Source of the DNA: Clostridiaceae bacterium AM27-36LB
GTDB taxonomy: Bacteria > Bacillota > Clostridia > Lachnospirales > Lachnospiraceae
Assembly (NCBI GenBank): GCA_003480725.1
Contig: QUJQ01000010.1
Coordinates: 21,910-85,909 of the forward strand
Length of the DNA: 64,000 nt
Reading direction: 5' to 3'
Within the stretch, counting starts at the first letter, position 1. Each line of letters begins with the position of its first letter. Below the pieces are notes generated by a model. The model had not been told where the DNA came from. It did not search any database and saw only the letters and a list, made by a program, of their open reading frames with translations. The position numbers and the translations under genes were made by a program. This document shows, in pieces, positions 53,838-62,448 of the stretch.

Positions 53838-53860
53838 CCTCGGGCTAACATGACCCGAAG
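53838..53860. repeat. ICE palindrome copy 7
   Basis: Just upstream of the TTG start. It contains an ATG on the minus strand that would mislead gene callers. Loop ACA; imperfect arms. Confidence 0.8.
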
Positions 53861-53950
53861 TGCTGGATGTTACGAAATAAGAGGGCAGACCGGGGAGAAA
53901 TGTAATAAGATATTCCCACCCCGGAAACACCCTCAAAAAAGCCCGGAATG

Positions 53951-54352
53951 TCAAGCCTTTGGAGGCGGCAAATCGTAACAGCCGCCCGGCCTTTTCTCCC
54001 GCATTTTCCTCATGCGTTCCCGGCTTTTTCGGCGGTTCCCTTCGGCCTTGCAGGCGTCGGAACAGTAGGCTTGACGCCCCTCGGGCAAAAACGCCTTTCC
54101 GCAGACCGCACAGGCTCGCAGCTCCGGGGAGATGCCTTCCGTTGTCAACGACGCTTGAAGCTCCGGGTTAAGAGGCAGGACAGCCTCACGGAAATAACGG
54201 CAGTACGCCCCTGTCCAGCACTTGTGCAGCATATAGCAGGCACAGTCAAGAGGAAGGCACAGGCCGCTTTCCCGGTCATAGTTGGCGCACATCCCCGTGA
54301 CCAGAGTGCGGATTTTTTTCTTCTCGTCACGGGTCAGCTCCCGGGCGTCCAT
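53951..54352 (-). CDS. Cysteine-rich VLP domain protein
   Basis: A 133-residue protein with about ten Cys: LVTGMCANYDRESGLCLPLDCACYML, then CWTGAYCRYF (shown in parts), and a C-terminal CAVCGKAFLPEGRQAYCSDAC zinc finger. This is the Cys_rich_VLP family of Tn1549-type ICEs. It starts 1 nt after the preceding stop. Probably nucleic-acid binding; unproven. Confidence 0.75.
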   Translation of the reverse strand: MDARELTRDEKKKIRTLVTGMCANYDRESGLCLPLDCACYMLHKCWTGAYCRYFREAVLPLNPELQASLTTEGISPELRACAVCGKAFLPEGRQAYCSDACKAEGNRRKSRERMRKMREKRPGGCYDLPPPKA

Positions 54353-54544
54353 TTATGACTTCGGGCCACGATGGCCCGAAGGGCGGGGCTCCACGATCAG
54401 CGCCCGGAACTTCTTCCGGCACTGTTTTTTCTTTCCTTTGCACTCCTTGTAATAACGGCATCCCTTACAAGGGTCGTCATTGTCCCAGCCGGGGTGCGGT
54501 ACTTCCTTCATCATTCGTTCAAAAGGGCTGCTTGTAAAATTCAT
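54353..54544 (-). CDS. Small Cys-rich ICE protein carrying palindrome copy 8
   Basis: A 63-residue protein, MNFTSSPFERMMKEVPHPG onward, with CKGCRYYKECKGKKKQC as a Cys/Lys cluster. ACGGAGGA precedes ATG 54544. The final residues EPRPSGHRGPKS are encoded by the palindrome, which lies inside the frame. It follows the DUF4366 gene with an overlap. The function is unknown. Confidence 0.6.
   Translation of the reverse strand: MNFTSSPFERMMKEVPHPGWDNDDPCKGCRYYKECKGKKKQCRKKFRALIVEPRPSGHRGPKS
54359..54381. repeat. ICE palindrome copy 8
   Basis: Perfect arms with loop CGA. It forms the last codons of the small Cys-rich gene. Confidence 0.9.
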
Positions 54545-54546
54545 TC

Positions 54547-55194
54547 TCATTCCTCCGTATCTTCCTCCCATGGCGGGGTATCTTCGTCCTCGGGTTCCTC
54601 TGCGATCTCCTCCAGCTCCCCGTCCTCATATTCGCAGTAATCATCCTCCAAATCCGGGGCCTCATGCTTCGGCTTGTAAATCTTGAAATAGTAACCAATC
54701 CCACCGCCGGCCAGCACCACCGCACCGATCAGGAGCAGAGAGAGAAGGGGACTGTCCTTTTTCTCCGGCTTGGGTTCCGGTACTTCCTCCACAGGTTCGG
54801 TGGGCTTTGGCTCTGGCTCAGGGGTTACTTCTTTGGGCGGTTCCTTACCCTGTTCAGCAAGAGGCAGAAGGTCGTCTGTGGTAACGGTATTGAGGAAATA
54901 GACGTTCTCGCTGGTTTTCTGTTTGTCGATCACCAGATAAAACACGCTCTCGTCTGCTGTGGTGATGGTGTAGAACTCCTTTCCATCCTCGTCGGTGGCG
55001 TTGTCCACCACGGTTCCCGTCCCGTCCGGGGTAAAGGGGTTCTGGGTTTCCGGCTCTGCTTCGGTTTCTGCCGGGGAGGGAGCTGTCTCCGGCTGCGACT
55101 CGCTGCTCTGGGCGTAGGCCGGGACCGTAAAGATCAGGCAACACAAAAGGCTGGCAGCCATCGCCGCCAGCCTGCGAAATTTAGTTTTCTTCAT
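54547..55194 (-). CDS. DUF4366 family ICE protein (CD1107-like)
   Basis: A 215-residue exported membrane-anchored protein. A signal peptide ends at AYAQ. The DUF4366 core reads DGKEFYTITTADESVFYLVIDK and NVYFLNTVTTDDLL. A Pro/Glu-rich linker follows, then a helix (LLSLLLIGAVVLAGGGIGYY) and an acidic tail. ATG 55194 has AAAAGGAGG upstream. The outside domain may sit in the mating pore. Confidence 0.78.
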   Translation of the reverse strand: MKKTKFRRLAAMAASLLCCLIFTVPAYAQSSESQPETAPSPAETEAEPETQNPFTPDGTGTVVDNATDEDGKEFYTITTADESVFYLVIDKQKTSENVYFLNTVTTDDLLPLAEQGKEPPKEVTPEPEPKPTEPVEEVPEPKPEKKDSPLLSLLLIGAVVLAGGGIGYYFKIYKPKHEAPDLEDDYCEYEDGELEEIAEEPEDEDTPPWEEDTEE

Positions 55195-55447
55195 GGGCCG
55201 TGTCCTCCTTTTCGGGTGCCTCCGGCTTCGGGTCAGTATGGCCCGAAGCGGTAAGGCTGTTTTTGGGGTCATTCAGAAAAGCCATAAGCTGGGCGGGCGT
55301 CAGTTTGAGGGAGCGCACCGCCTGCACGATCTGGCTGTTTTCTTCCTCCTGTTTCTGCTTTTCCAGCTCCCGGATTTTGGCCTGCCATTCGGCGGCCTTC
55401 TCCCGGGCTTTTTCCAGTTCCTTATCGAGCTTGTCGATTTTGTTCAT
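55181..55447 (-). CDS. DUF4315 family ICE protein
   Basis: An 88-residue coiled-coil protein, MNKIDKLDKELEKAREKAAE onward, then VRSLKLTPAQLMAFLND. Near its end the residues ASGHTDPK are encoded by palindrome copy 9. It overlaps the DUF4366 start by 14 nt. ATG 55447 is preceded by AAAGGAGTCC. The function is unknown. Confidence 0.75.
   Translation of the reverse strand: MNKIDKLDKELEKAREKAAEWQAKIRELEKQKQEEENSQIVQAVRSLKLTPAQLMAFLNDPKNSLTASGHTDPKPEAPEKEDTAHEEN
55226..55248. repeat. ICE palindrome copy 9
   Basis: Within the DUF4315 reading frame, about 45 nt before its stop. Loop GTA; one T-G pair. Confidence 0.9.
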
Positions 55448-55469
55448 GCAAGGACTCCTTTCCTCTGGC

Positions 55470-57137
55470 TCACAAACGCCCGAAGGCATAGAAATGTGTC
55501 TGCCAGTAGCTTGAATTGATGTTTGCGTATTGGATGGGCGAACCACAATGGAGCATCATCCCGTCGCCCACATAAATCCCCACATGGGATACAGGGCCGG
55601 GGCTGTCATAGGTTCCCGTGAAAAAGATAATGTCGCCGGGCTTTGCCTCGGAGGGAGAAATGATAGCACACTGGTTGTAAATGCCCTGCGCCGTGGTACG
55701 GGGCAGGTTGTGGACGCCGCTGGCCGTGTACACCCAGCAGACAAAGCCCGAACAGTCAAAGGAGGTGGACGGGCTGGAGCCGCCCCACACATAGGGCCAG
55801 CCGATGTACTTTGTGGCTTCTTCCATGAGCGCCGCAAAAGCCGGGTCATCCAGCGCCTCGCCGGGTATCTCATAGCTGGGGCCGGTATCTTCGCCACCGT
55901 TGTAAATCCCTTCCCACAGATAGGGTTTGTTGCCTTTGAGCTGCTGCATAACGGTGTAGATTTCCCGCTGCTGTTCGTTAAGCCTCGGCAGGATCACGGC
56001 AGGCAGCGTCTTGTTTGTGAGGGTCACATTGAGAATGCAATACTCATAGGGAACTTCCTCGGTGGTGGTTTCCCCTGTCTCCGGGTCGGTGCTGGTTTCG
56101 GTGCGGTAGCGTATCTCGACTTCCTCCGTCAAGGTCAGTTCATACTGTGCCTCGAAAATCTCCCGCAGCTCGTCCTGCACCTGTTCACGGAAATACACAT
56201 GGTACTTTGCCGAGAGATAGGACGCCAGCTCATAGGGGTTATGGCCGATCTCGTCCACGGAATAGCGGTACTCGTCATAGCCGGGATGGGTGCTTTCGAT
56301 GTTCGCTACCGTCTGCGCCAGCTCGTTTTCCAGCGCTGTGTAGTCCTCGTCCACCCCCAGCAGGTCCGTATCCTCCGAGGCGTAGGAGGTGCCGGATAAC
56401 GCATTGGCGAGGCCGCTGCCAAGCGTGGGGAAGATGGAACTTACCGCCGACACAAGAAAACAGAGCAGCAACAGCAGGAGCAGGACCAGCACCGCCACGG
56501 GATGACGGGTCACAAACTGCGCCGCCCGACGGGTCGCAGTTCCCGAAGCGGCAGCGGTTTTCTTTGCGGCCTTTGCGCCCTGTTTTGCAGCCGCCTTTGC
56601 TTCTTTGGAATACCGGCGTTTCAGTTTCCATTTCTGCTGCACACGGGAAAGCGGATTGCTGGCAAGCTCCGGGTGATCGGAGGCCATCTTTTGAAAATCC
56701 ACATTGGCCCGGGCTTTTATGTCCTTCCGTTCCCACTTTGCCACCTTCCGGGCCGGGTGTTCCCGGTATCTCCGTTTGGCATACCGGGTCAGTTTCCGGG
56801 CTCCGGCCTCGGCCACAAGTTCCGACTTATGGGCTCCTTCCACACCCACATTTTCATGCTCAACTTCGTGGATTTTGTTGTGGAGATAAAACCATGCTTC
56901 GGTGCGGGCTCCCCGGACAGCTTTCTTCGCAAGCCCCGGCGGCTTCTTCGCTGCCCGTTTTGCCTCGGTCTTGTCCAGTTTCTCCCGGGCCTTTCCCAGC
57001 TTTTCCCCGGCGTGTTCCGCTTTTGCCTGTGCTTTCTGGTACTTGTCCTTTTTGCTCCCGGCCTTCTCGGCGGAGCCCTCCGGCTCCTGTGCCTTGCCGG
57101 TATCCTGCGGCCCGTCCGCTTCATCTTCCTGCCTCAT
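55470..57137 (-). CDS. NlpC/P60 hydrolase of the transfer module (CD1108 family)
   Basis: At least 555 residues. The N-terminal ~190 residues are Lys/Ala/Arg-rich coiled coil. A helix (VAVLVLLLLLLLCFLVSAV) follows, then a middle domain, and a C-terminal NlpC/P60 peptidase with the Cys in STSFDCSGFVCW and His in PVSHVGIYVGDG. It would cut peptidoglycan to let the mating pore through. The given start is the first ATG. The frame stays open for 77 more codons to an ATC at 57368, just after AAAGGAGGG, so the true protein may be about 632 residues. Confidence 0.82.
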   Translation of the reverse strand: MRQEDEADGPQDTGKAQEPEGSAEKAGSKKDKYQKAQAKAEHAGEKLGKAREKLDKTEAKRAAKKPPGLAKKAVRGARTEAWFYLHNKIHEVEHENVGVEGAHKSELVAEAGARKLTRYAKRRYREHPARKVAKWERKDIKARANVDFQKMASDHPELASNPLSRVQQKWKLKRRYSKEAKAAAKQGAKAAKKTAAASGTATRRAAQFVTRHPVAVLVLLLLLLLCFLVSAVSSIFPTLGSGLANALSGTSYASEDTDLLGVDEDYTALENELAQTVANIESTHPGYDEYRYSVDEIGHNPYELASYLSAKYHVYFREQVQDELREIFEAQYELTLTEEVEIRYRTETSTDPETGETTTEEVPYEYCILNVTLTNKTLPAVILPRLNEQQREIYTVMQQLKGNKPYLWEGIYNGGEDTGPSYEIPGEALDDPAFAALMEEATKYIGWPYVWGGSSPSTSFDCSGFVCWVYTASGVHNLPRTTAQGIYNQCAIISPSEAKPGDIIFFTGTYDSPGPVSHVGIYVGDGMMLHCGSPIQYANINSSYWQTHFYAFGRL

Positions 57138-57191
57138 GCGGTCAGAGGGACGGCTTTTCCGTCTGTCCTCTTGAAACTTGCCGCTTTTGGA

Positions 57192-57214
57192 CTTCGGGCC
57201 ATCATGGCCCGAAG
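57192..57214. repeat. ICE palindrome copy 10
   Basis: Perfect arms with loop TCA. It lies in the open frame upstream of the first ATG of the NlpC/P60 gene, where it would encode SGHDGPK. Confidence 0.9.
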
Positions 57215-57389
57215 GACTGTCCTGCCCGGTATCCTCGTCCTTAAACCGCAGGCGTCGGGATGGTGCGGGGGAAGGCCCTTCCCGTTCAGCCGGTCCGGGG
57301 CGATTGCTCCCGGTATCCTCCGTCGGCCCCGGCCTTTGAAAATTCCGTTTATCCGGTTTCTTTCCGATGATGTATCCCTCCTTTCCAAA

Positions 57390-57412
57390 CCTCGGGCCAT
57401 CATGGCCCGAAG
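57390..57412. repeat. ICE palindrome copy 11
   Basis: 4 nt after the virB4 stop and about 15 nt before a strong ribosome binding site. Loop TCA. Confidence 0.9.
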
Positions 57413-57416
57413 TGTG

Positions 57417-59810
57417 TTATGCCCGGTTCATTTCCTGTTTTTTGTCCTCCGGGCGGGTGGTCATAATGGCGTACAGCTCTGTGTTCTGCGGGAAGCGGTC
57501 AACAAACGGGATGGTGGTGTTCCCGAAGAACAGCAGCCCTTCGCCGGAATTGGTATGGGTCACATAGGAAAGCTGGTGGGGGCTGATCCCAAGCTGTTTA
57601 GCTAAAATCTGCCGGTCCCCCTGTGCCTGCGAGAGCAGCACAAGGAAGTCCGAGTTTTCAAAGATGTTCTCAATCTCTGGGCTTGCCAGAAAATCCTTTA
57701 CGTTCTGCGTTAAAGCACTCGGAACGCACCCTTTTTTTCGCAGCATTTTCCAGATCGCCACACAATAGCTTGCCGTCAGCCGGTCGCGGAGCAGCACATG
57801 GAACTCGTCGAAGTAGCACCATGTAGCGATACCGCGCAGGAAATTCATGGACACCTGCGAGTTTACCAAGTCCTGCATAATGAGCATGGCAATCGTCCGA
57901 AGCCCGGCCCCCAGCTTTTTTAAGTCAAGGCATACCAGACGGCGGTTTAAGTCCACATTGGTTTCATGGTTGAACACGTTAAGGGAACCCGACACATAGA
58001 TTTCAAGGGCAGTTGCCAGCCGTACCGCCTCGCCCTCCGGCTGGGAACAGAGCAGGTCATACAGGGTTTGGAGGGTCGGCATTTTGCTTGTTTCCGGGTC
58101 CTGCAAATGTTCCCGGTACATCTGGCGTACACAGCGGTCAATGACGGTCCGCTCCACCGGCTGCAAGCCATCCTTGCCGCCAACGATCAGCTCCATCAGC
58201 GACAGGATAAAGTCGGCTTTCAGCGCCATCGGGTTTTCCTCGTCAAAGCTCAGGTCAATGTCCATCGGATTGATGTGGTGGGGGCTGTCCGGGGCGATCT
58301 CGATGACCTGTCCGCCCAGCCGCTTGATAAGGGGCGAGTATTCGCCCATCGGGTCCACCACAATGATCCGGTCACGGGTGGCAAGGAACACGTTCACAAG
58401 CTCCCGCTTTGCGGCAAAGGATTTGCCGGAACCCGGCACACCGAGGAACAGGCCGTTGGGGTTTTTGAGCTTCTTCCGGTTTGCCATGATGACGTTATGG
58501 GAAAGAGCGTTGAGCCCGTAATAGACGGCCTCGCCGTCCATGCGGAGCTCCTGCGTCATAAAGGGAACGAAAATAGCCGTGGAGCTGGTGGTCATGCCGC
58601 GCTTGATCTCAATGCCGTTATGGCCCAGCGGAAGGCTGGAAAGAAAACCATCCTCCTGCTGGAAGTCCAGCCGCTTCAAGGTGCAGTTGTATTTCTGGAC
58701 GATACCCGACACCGTGAACAGATCATTGTCCAGCTCCCGGCGGGTCGGGGCCATGTTTACCACAAGGAAGGTCAGAAGGAACATTCGCTCATTCCGGCTC
58801 TGTAAATCTTCCAAGAGGGTCTTTGCGTCGTTGCTGTACGTTACAAGGTCGGGTGGAAGTATGTCCATGTCGTACCCTGACCGGGCTGCCTTCTTTTGTT
58901 CCTCCACCTTCATCTTGTCAATGTCGGAGACTTTGGCCTTGATGGATTTTACGGCGGCGGCCTGATCGACGGTCTGGATATGGAGGGTGATGGTCATTTC
59001 CGCATCCATTTCCAAAAGCTCCGCCAGCAGCTTGTCCGAGAGCTCCGAGGCCAAAATCTGCAAGTAGGAGGCAGCGCCCCAGGTCGTCCCCACCCGGAAC
59101 AGTCGGCTGAAACGGAAATCGAAACTGTCCGGGGCGATAAAGTCTTTGGTGGAAAGCCCGGTTTTGGGGATCATATCCCATGAAAACCGGAAGGGGGAGC
59201 CGCTGCCGGGGTGGAGCTGCCCGTGAAGAAGCTCCAGCCGTTCCAGCCCCGAAAGGGATCGGCACTTGACGCCCAGCTTTTTGAAGTTCCCGCAAATGTC
59301 CGCCTCTACACGTTCCAGCCTTGCCCTGGCGGTGGAAAGGTCGTCCACATTCACGCCGAAGGTCAGGAGCTTTGTGCGGACAATGCCGTTGTTGCTTTTG
59401 GCGATCTGGTTTTCCAGCATTTCCACATACTCACACCGGACGCTGTTGTAATCATCGTCCTGCATGGGGATGTTCACGCTGTACCGGCTGCCCGGGCGGC
59501 TCCGGTGGTTGAGGAAGGAAAGCTGGAACGGAAGGCTGCTATCAAAGTAGTTGAGGCAGGCGCTCCACCCGTCAAAGATGGCCGCCTGATCTTCGGACTG
59601 TGCGAGCTGGTAGTTGATGTCCTCGTATTCAATGGTCTTGGTGTAATAGCGGTCCGCTACCCGGCACACCCCGTCCCGGTACATTTCCCGGTAAGGGAGG
59701 GTCTGCTGGGCGGTGGTGGGAATGTTCTTTCCCTTTGTGAACAGGCCGAGAAGGCTCTGCTTTTCAGGCTTTTTGCCTGCGGGCTTTCCGGCCCTTCTGC
59801 TGTTTTGCAA
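57417..59810 (-). CDS. VirB4/TraE-like conjugation ATPase
   Basis: A 797-residue ATPase powering the type IV secretion channel. Walker A GVPGSGKSFAAKRE lies near residue 457 and Walker B TWCYFDEFHVLL near 665. NDLFTVSGIVQKYNCTLKRL and a C-terminal LLSQAQGDRQILAKQLGISPHQL are typical of the family. The start is TTG 59810, with AAAGGAGG 9 nt before it. This places it 47 nt inside the prgI gene. The longer frame to 59876 has no such site. Confidence 0.92.
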   Translation of the reverse strand: MQNSRRAGKPAGKKPEKQSLLGLFTKGKNIPTTAQQTLPYREMYRDGVCRVADRYYTKTIEYEDINYQLAQSEDQAAIFDGWSACLNYFDSSLPFQLSFLNHRSRPGSRYSVNIPMQDDDYNSVRCEYVEMLENQIAKSNNGIVRTKLLTFGVNVDDLSTARARLERVEADICGNFKKLGVKCRSLSGLERLELLHGQLHPGSGSPFRFSWDMIPKTGLSTKDFIAPDSFDFRFSRLFRVGTTWGAASYLQILASELSDKLLAELLEMDAEMTITLHIQTVDQAAAVKSIKAKVSDIDKMKVEEQKKAARSGYDMDILPPDLVTYSNDAKTLLEDLQSRNERMFLLTFLVVNMAPTRRELDNDLFTVSGIVQKYNCTLKRLDFQQEDGFLSSLPLGHNGIEIKRGMTTSSTAIFVPFMTQELRMDGEAVYYGLNALSHNVIMANRKKLKNPNGLFLGVPGSGKSFAAKRELVNVFLATRDRIIVVDPMGEYSPLIKRLGGQVIEIAPDSPHHINPMDIDLSFDEENPMALKADFILSLMELIVGGKDGLQPVERTVIDRCVRQMYREHLQDPETSKMPTLQTLYDLLCSQPEGEAVRLATALEIYVSGSLNVFNHETNVDLNRRLVCLDLKKLGAGLRTIAMLIMQDLVNSQVSMNFLRGIATWCYFDEFHVLLRDRLTASYCVAIWKMLRKKGCVPSALTQNVKDFLASPEIENIFENSDFLVLLSQAQGDRQILAKQLGISPHQLSYVTHTNSGEGLLFFGNTTIPFVDRFPQNTELYAIMTTRPEDKKQEMNRA

Positions 59811-60150
59811 TCGGCTGCGCCTCCTTTCTGGCGCTAAGCAGCGCATAGAAGTTTTCGGTTTTGTAAGGCCGCACACGGGGATAGAGGAACCGGGTGCGGA
59901 TGATGTTTTTCAGCACTTTTTCCAGCGGCAGACCGTCTCGTTCATACATAGCCAGAAAGAAGAACGGGAGCATGAGGCCGATCATCAGGAACATGGCGGC
60001 ACTGTTCCCGATACTGCCACGGGAAAACAGGTAAGCCGGGAGGCCCACCGCCGCCGCGCTGGAAAAACAAACAAGCTGGCGCTTCGTTAGGTTGAAGGCC
60101 AGCTTTGTCTTGATTTTGGAAAGGTCTTTTGGTACTGGCACATAGGCCAT
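59764..60150 (-). CDS. PrgI family ICE protein
   Basis: A 128-residue membrane protein, MAYVPVPKDLSKIKTKLAF onward, with two helices at about residues 28-45 and 50-68, and a basic C-terminus. PrgI/VirB3-like proteins sit next to VirB4 in Gram-positive conjugation systems. The 3' end overlaps virB4, so their amounts are probably linked. Confidence 0.82.
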   Translation of the reverse strand: MAYVPVPKDLSKIKTKLAFNLTKRQLVCFSSAAAVGLPAYLFSRGSIGNSAAMFLMIGLMLPFFFLAMYERDGLPLEKVLKNIIRTRFLYPRVRPYKTENFYALLSARKEAQPIAKQQKGRKARRQKA

Positions 60151-60171
60151 TTTGGTACACCTCCTTTACTG

Positions 60172-60194
60172 CTTCGGGCCAGCATGGCCCGAGG
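60172..60194. repeat. ICE palindrome copy 12
   Basis: Directly (0 nt) after the DUF7007-like gene stop. Loop GCA; one T-G pair. Confidence 0.9.
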
Positions 60195-60815
60195 TTATCT
60201 TGCGGCTTCTTTGGCCGGGGCTGTGCTGCGGGCAGCTTCGACGGCTTCTCGTCCGCTCTGCCTTGCCCGCCAGTATTCGGGATTATACTGCCGGATGGAC
60301 TGATTGAGCTTTTCTTCAAACTGTCCTTTGTCCTTAATGCGGTCAGGGATGTTCCACAGTTTTTTGTCCAGCAGCTCCCGGAGCACCACACTTTCCTGTG
60401 CGTCCTCCTCATAGCAGATATAGCCCTTATCCTTGAAGCCGCACTTTTTCGCCGCTGGGGAGAGGACGGCGGCTACCTCATTTGCCACCATCGTTCCGCC
60501 GTGGCTGGCGGTAGATACCAGAAACACCCCCGGACAGAGGGTTTCACAGCTCTGCACCTCGCCCCACGGGGAACTTTTCGGCGCATGGAACATTCCGCCC
60601 GTCCGGCTCCGGTCCGCCTGCATGAGCGCCGCCTTTTCTAAGATGGCTTTCAGTTCCGGGGAAAAATAGGCATATTCCCGCAGGACCCGGGCGGCCTCCC
60701 CGCCGCAGGCGTTCATCAACAGGGTATAGGCGTCGCTGTCCGCTTTGGTACAGCGGCCCAGCAGTTTTCCGTCGTAATAGCAGGCCGCGTCATAGCCCGT
60801 CCGTTTGCGTGGCAT
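60195..60815 (-). CDS. DUF7007-like ICE protein
   Basis: A 206-residue protein, MPRKRTGYDAACYYDGKLLG onward. SPWGEVQSCETLCPGVFLVS and TASHGGTMVANEVA follow the DUF7007 pattern found on conjugative plasmids and ICEs. ATG 60815 has AAAGGAGGCGG upstream. The function is unknown; antirestriction or host takeover has been suggested for neighbours of this type, which is inference here. Confidence 0.6.
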   Translation of the reverse strand: MPRKRTGYDAACYYDGKLLGRCTKADSDAYTLLMNACGGEAARVLREYAYFSPELKAILEKAALMQADRSRTGGMFHAPKSSPWGEVQSCETLCPGVFLVSTASHGGTMVANEVAAVLSPAAKKCGFKDKGYICYEEDAQESVVLRELLDKKLWNIPDRIKDKGQFEEKLNQSIRQYNPEYWRARQSGREAVEAARSTAPAKEAAR

Positions 60816-60834
60816 GGTTCCCGCCTCCTTTCTG

Positions 60835-60857
60835 CTTCGGGCCAGCATGGCCCGAGG
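60835..60857. repeat. ICE palindrome copy 13
   Basis: Directly (0 nt) after the SpoVG-like gene stop. Identical to copy 12. Confidence 0.9.
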
Positions 60858-61499
60858 TCAACGCTCTGCGCTGCGGCTGGGCTTTTCCTTCGGAGGCCGT
60901 TCTGCCTTTGCCTGTTCGGCAGCCGCTTTTCCGGCTTTGAGTTGGTCGCTAATGGACGCACGCCCCACAGAGCCGCGCTCCGCCATCTGTTCCAGCTTTG
61001 CCTCATAGGCTTGCAGAACAGCGGTGTTGAGCTGTTCCCGGAACTCCTTTGTGACAGGGTAGGCCATATCCCGGTAGCCGCCTTTGCCGTCTGGCTGGCT
61101 GGGCATCCCAAGAAAGAGCCCCTTGCTGCCCTGTACGATTTTCAGATTTTCCACCACAAAACAGTCATTGAATTTCACGCTGGCAAAGCCCATCAGATTT
61201 TTCACAGGTTCGATGACCCGCACGCTTACATCCAGCTTCAACGGTGCGGCCGGGGTGGTGTTTGCAACCTTTTCCTGCATGGTTTCCTCCTTTCCGGCGG
61301 GAACAAGGTTCCCGTCCTTGTAGTCATAGCCTCCCGCCCGGAGTGCCGCCAGCGTGTCCGCCGATACGCACCCGGACAGTTTCAGATCGGTTTCCACCAT
61401 AAAGCGCATGGTGTCTGCTTTAGAAAATTCTTCGGGGAGCTTTCCGTAGAAAGCCGGGTGCGGCTGTCCGTCCGCACCCTGTTTGTAACGCCGAGGCAT
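60858..61499 (-). CDS. SpoVG-domain ICE protein
   Basis: A 213-residue protein. The N-terminus (MPRRYKQGADGQPHPAFYG) is a separate helical piece. Residues about 88-170 (LDVSVRVIEPVKNLMGFASV, then VVENLKIVQGSKGLFLGMPS) form a SpoVG nucleic-acid-binding fold. The C-terminus is Lys/Ala-rich. Host SpoVG binds RNA and DNA and adjusts gene expression; this version may do so for the ICE. Confidence 0.75.
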   Translation of the reverse strand: MPRRYKQGADGQPHPAFYGKLPEEFSKADTMRFMVETDLKLSGCVSADTLAALRAGGYDYKDGNLVPAGKEETMQEKVANTTPAAPLKLDVSVRVIEPVKNLMGFASVKFNDCFVVENLKIVQGSKGLFLGMPSQPDGKGGYRDMAYPVTKEFREQLNTAVLQAYEAKLEQMAERGSVGRASISDQLKAGKAAAEQAKAERPPKEKPSRSAER

Positions 61500-61514
61500 A
61501 CCGCCTCCTTTCCT

Positions 61515-61537
61515 CTTCGGGTCAGCATGGCCCGAAG
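61515..61537. repeat. ICE palindrome copy 14
   Basis: 4 nt after the VirB6-like gene stop. Loop GCA; one T-G pair. Confidence 0.9.
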
Positions 61538-61541
61538 TCTT

Positions 61542-62408
61542 TTAATGGCAGCCGAAGATGGATTTTGCAAGACTGCCTGTTTTGAATAAGGTAAAACACA
61601 GCAGCACCGTATATCCCACACAGCCCCAGATTGCCCCGATGGGGTCGCCGTCGGTGGCGATACTCTGGATCAGCACCGCATAGATGGCGACACAGACTAA
61701 AATCAATAGGCCTTGAAAGCCTACTGCAAAGAGGGAGCGGAAATAGTTCTGCCCCATGTGTCCGGTTTCCCTGTTGGGGACTGTGGCAAACGGGATAGGC
61801 GCTAAACTTGTGAGTAAATAAATTTCAATCATACGGCCATATACGATGACGAAGATCACGATGTTTAAGGCAATCATGGTAAGCTGGATCAGGAAGGATT
61901 GTAGCCAGAGTCCGAACAGAGGACCTAACTCCATCGCCTCAAGCTCTGTCCGCAAACTGTCCAGCACATCCGGCGTGATCTCTGTCCCGTTCTGGATAAT
62001 GCCCGCTGACTGCTGTATCACATGCTGGCTCACATCAAAGACCGCCAGCACGATATTGAAGGTGTTCGTCAGGATCATCACAGCCACAAAGGTTTTGAAC
62101 ACCCACTTAAAAAACATCCATGTGTCAACTTCATGGAGGTTGTTGCGTTCTATGAGCATCTGTATCAGCTCATAAGTCATTACAAAAGTGAGGATGACCC
62201 CGGCGATTGGCAGGATGGCAGTTTCAGAGATCTGTCGTATCATGGAAAAGACCCCGGCGTTCCAGTCCGCCGGGGTCGTGCCTACCTGTGTGGCGATCTC
62301 GCCAACGCTCTGATTGACGTTATCGAAAAGGCCATCCAGATTTCCCATGATACCATCGACGAGCAGACCTTTCAGCCATTCAACGATTGCGTCGATGATA
62401 AAGTCCAT
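61542..62408 (-). CDS. VirB6/TrbL-like conjugation channel protein (CD1112 family)
   Basis: A 288-residue membrane protein with about six helices. It opens MDFIIDAIVEWLKGLLVDG. FVMTYELIQMLIERNNLHEVD and YLLTSLAPIPFATVPNRETG (shown in part) are typical of CD1112 proteins. It probably forms the inner part of the transfer channel. The ATG lies after AAAGGAGCTG. Confidence 0.85.
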   Translation of the reverse strand: MDFIIDAIVEWLKGLLVDGIMGNLDGLFDNVNQSVGEIATQVGTTPADWNAGVFSMIRQISETAILPIAGVILTFVMTYELIQMLIERNNLHEVDTWMFFKWVFKTFVAVMILTNTFNIVLAVFDVSQHVIQQSAGIIQNGTEITPDVLDSLRTELEAMELGPLFGLWLQSFLIQLTMIALNIVIFVIVYGRMIEIYLLTSLAPIPFATVPNRETGHMGQNYFRSLFAVGFQGLLILVCVAIYAVLIQSIATDGDPIGAIWGCVGYTVLLCFTLFKTGSLAKSIFGCH

Positions 62409-62448
62409 ACATCAGCTCCTTTTCTGGAAAAGGGACAACGGGTGACAC

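Noticed and set aside
53851..53951. A third copy of the shared operator near 53861-53900
   Set aside because: Only a short piece (TTACGAAATAAGAG) resembles the core; half-sites and promoter are missing.
56147..57605. Long plus-strand frames of 365 and 367 codons opposite the NlpC/P60 gene
   Set aside because: Antisense shadows of a GC-rich coding region; Pro/Arg/Cys-rich, no ribosome sites, and the minus-strand gene shows clear domains.
57966..58805. Plus-strand 279-codon frame opposite virB4
   Set aside because: Lies fully within a well-supported ATPase gene and has no ribosome site or domain.
60942..61589. Plus-strand 215-codon frame opposite the SpoVG-like gene
   Set aside because: Shadow frame; the opposite strand has a SpoVG domain and a proper start.
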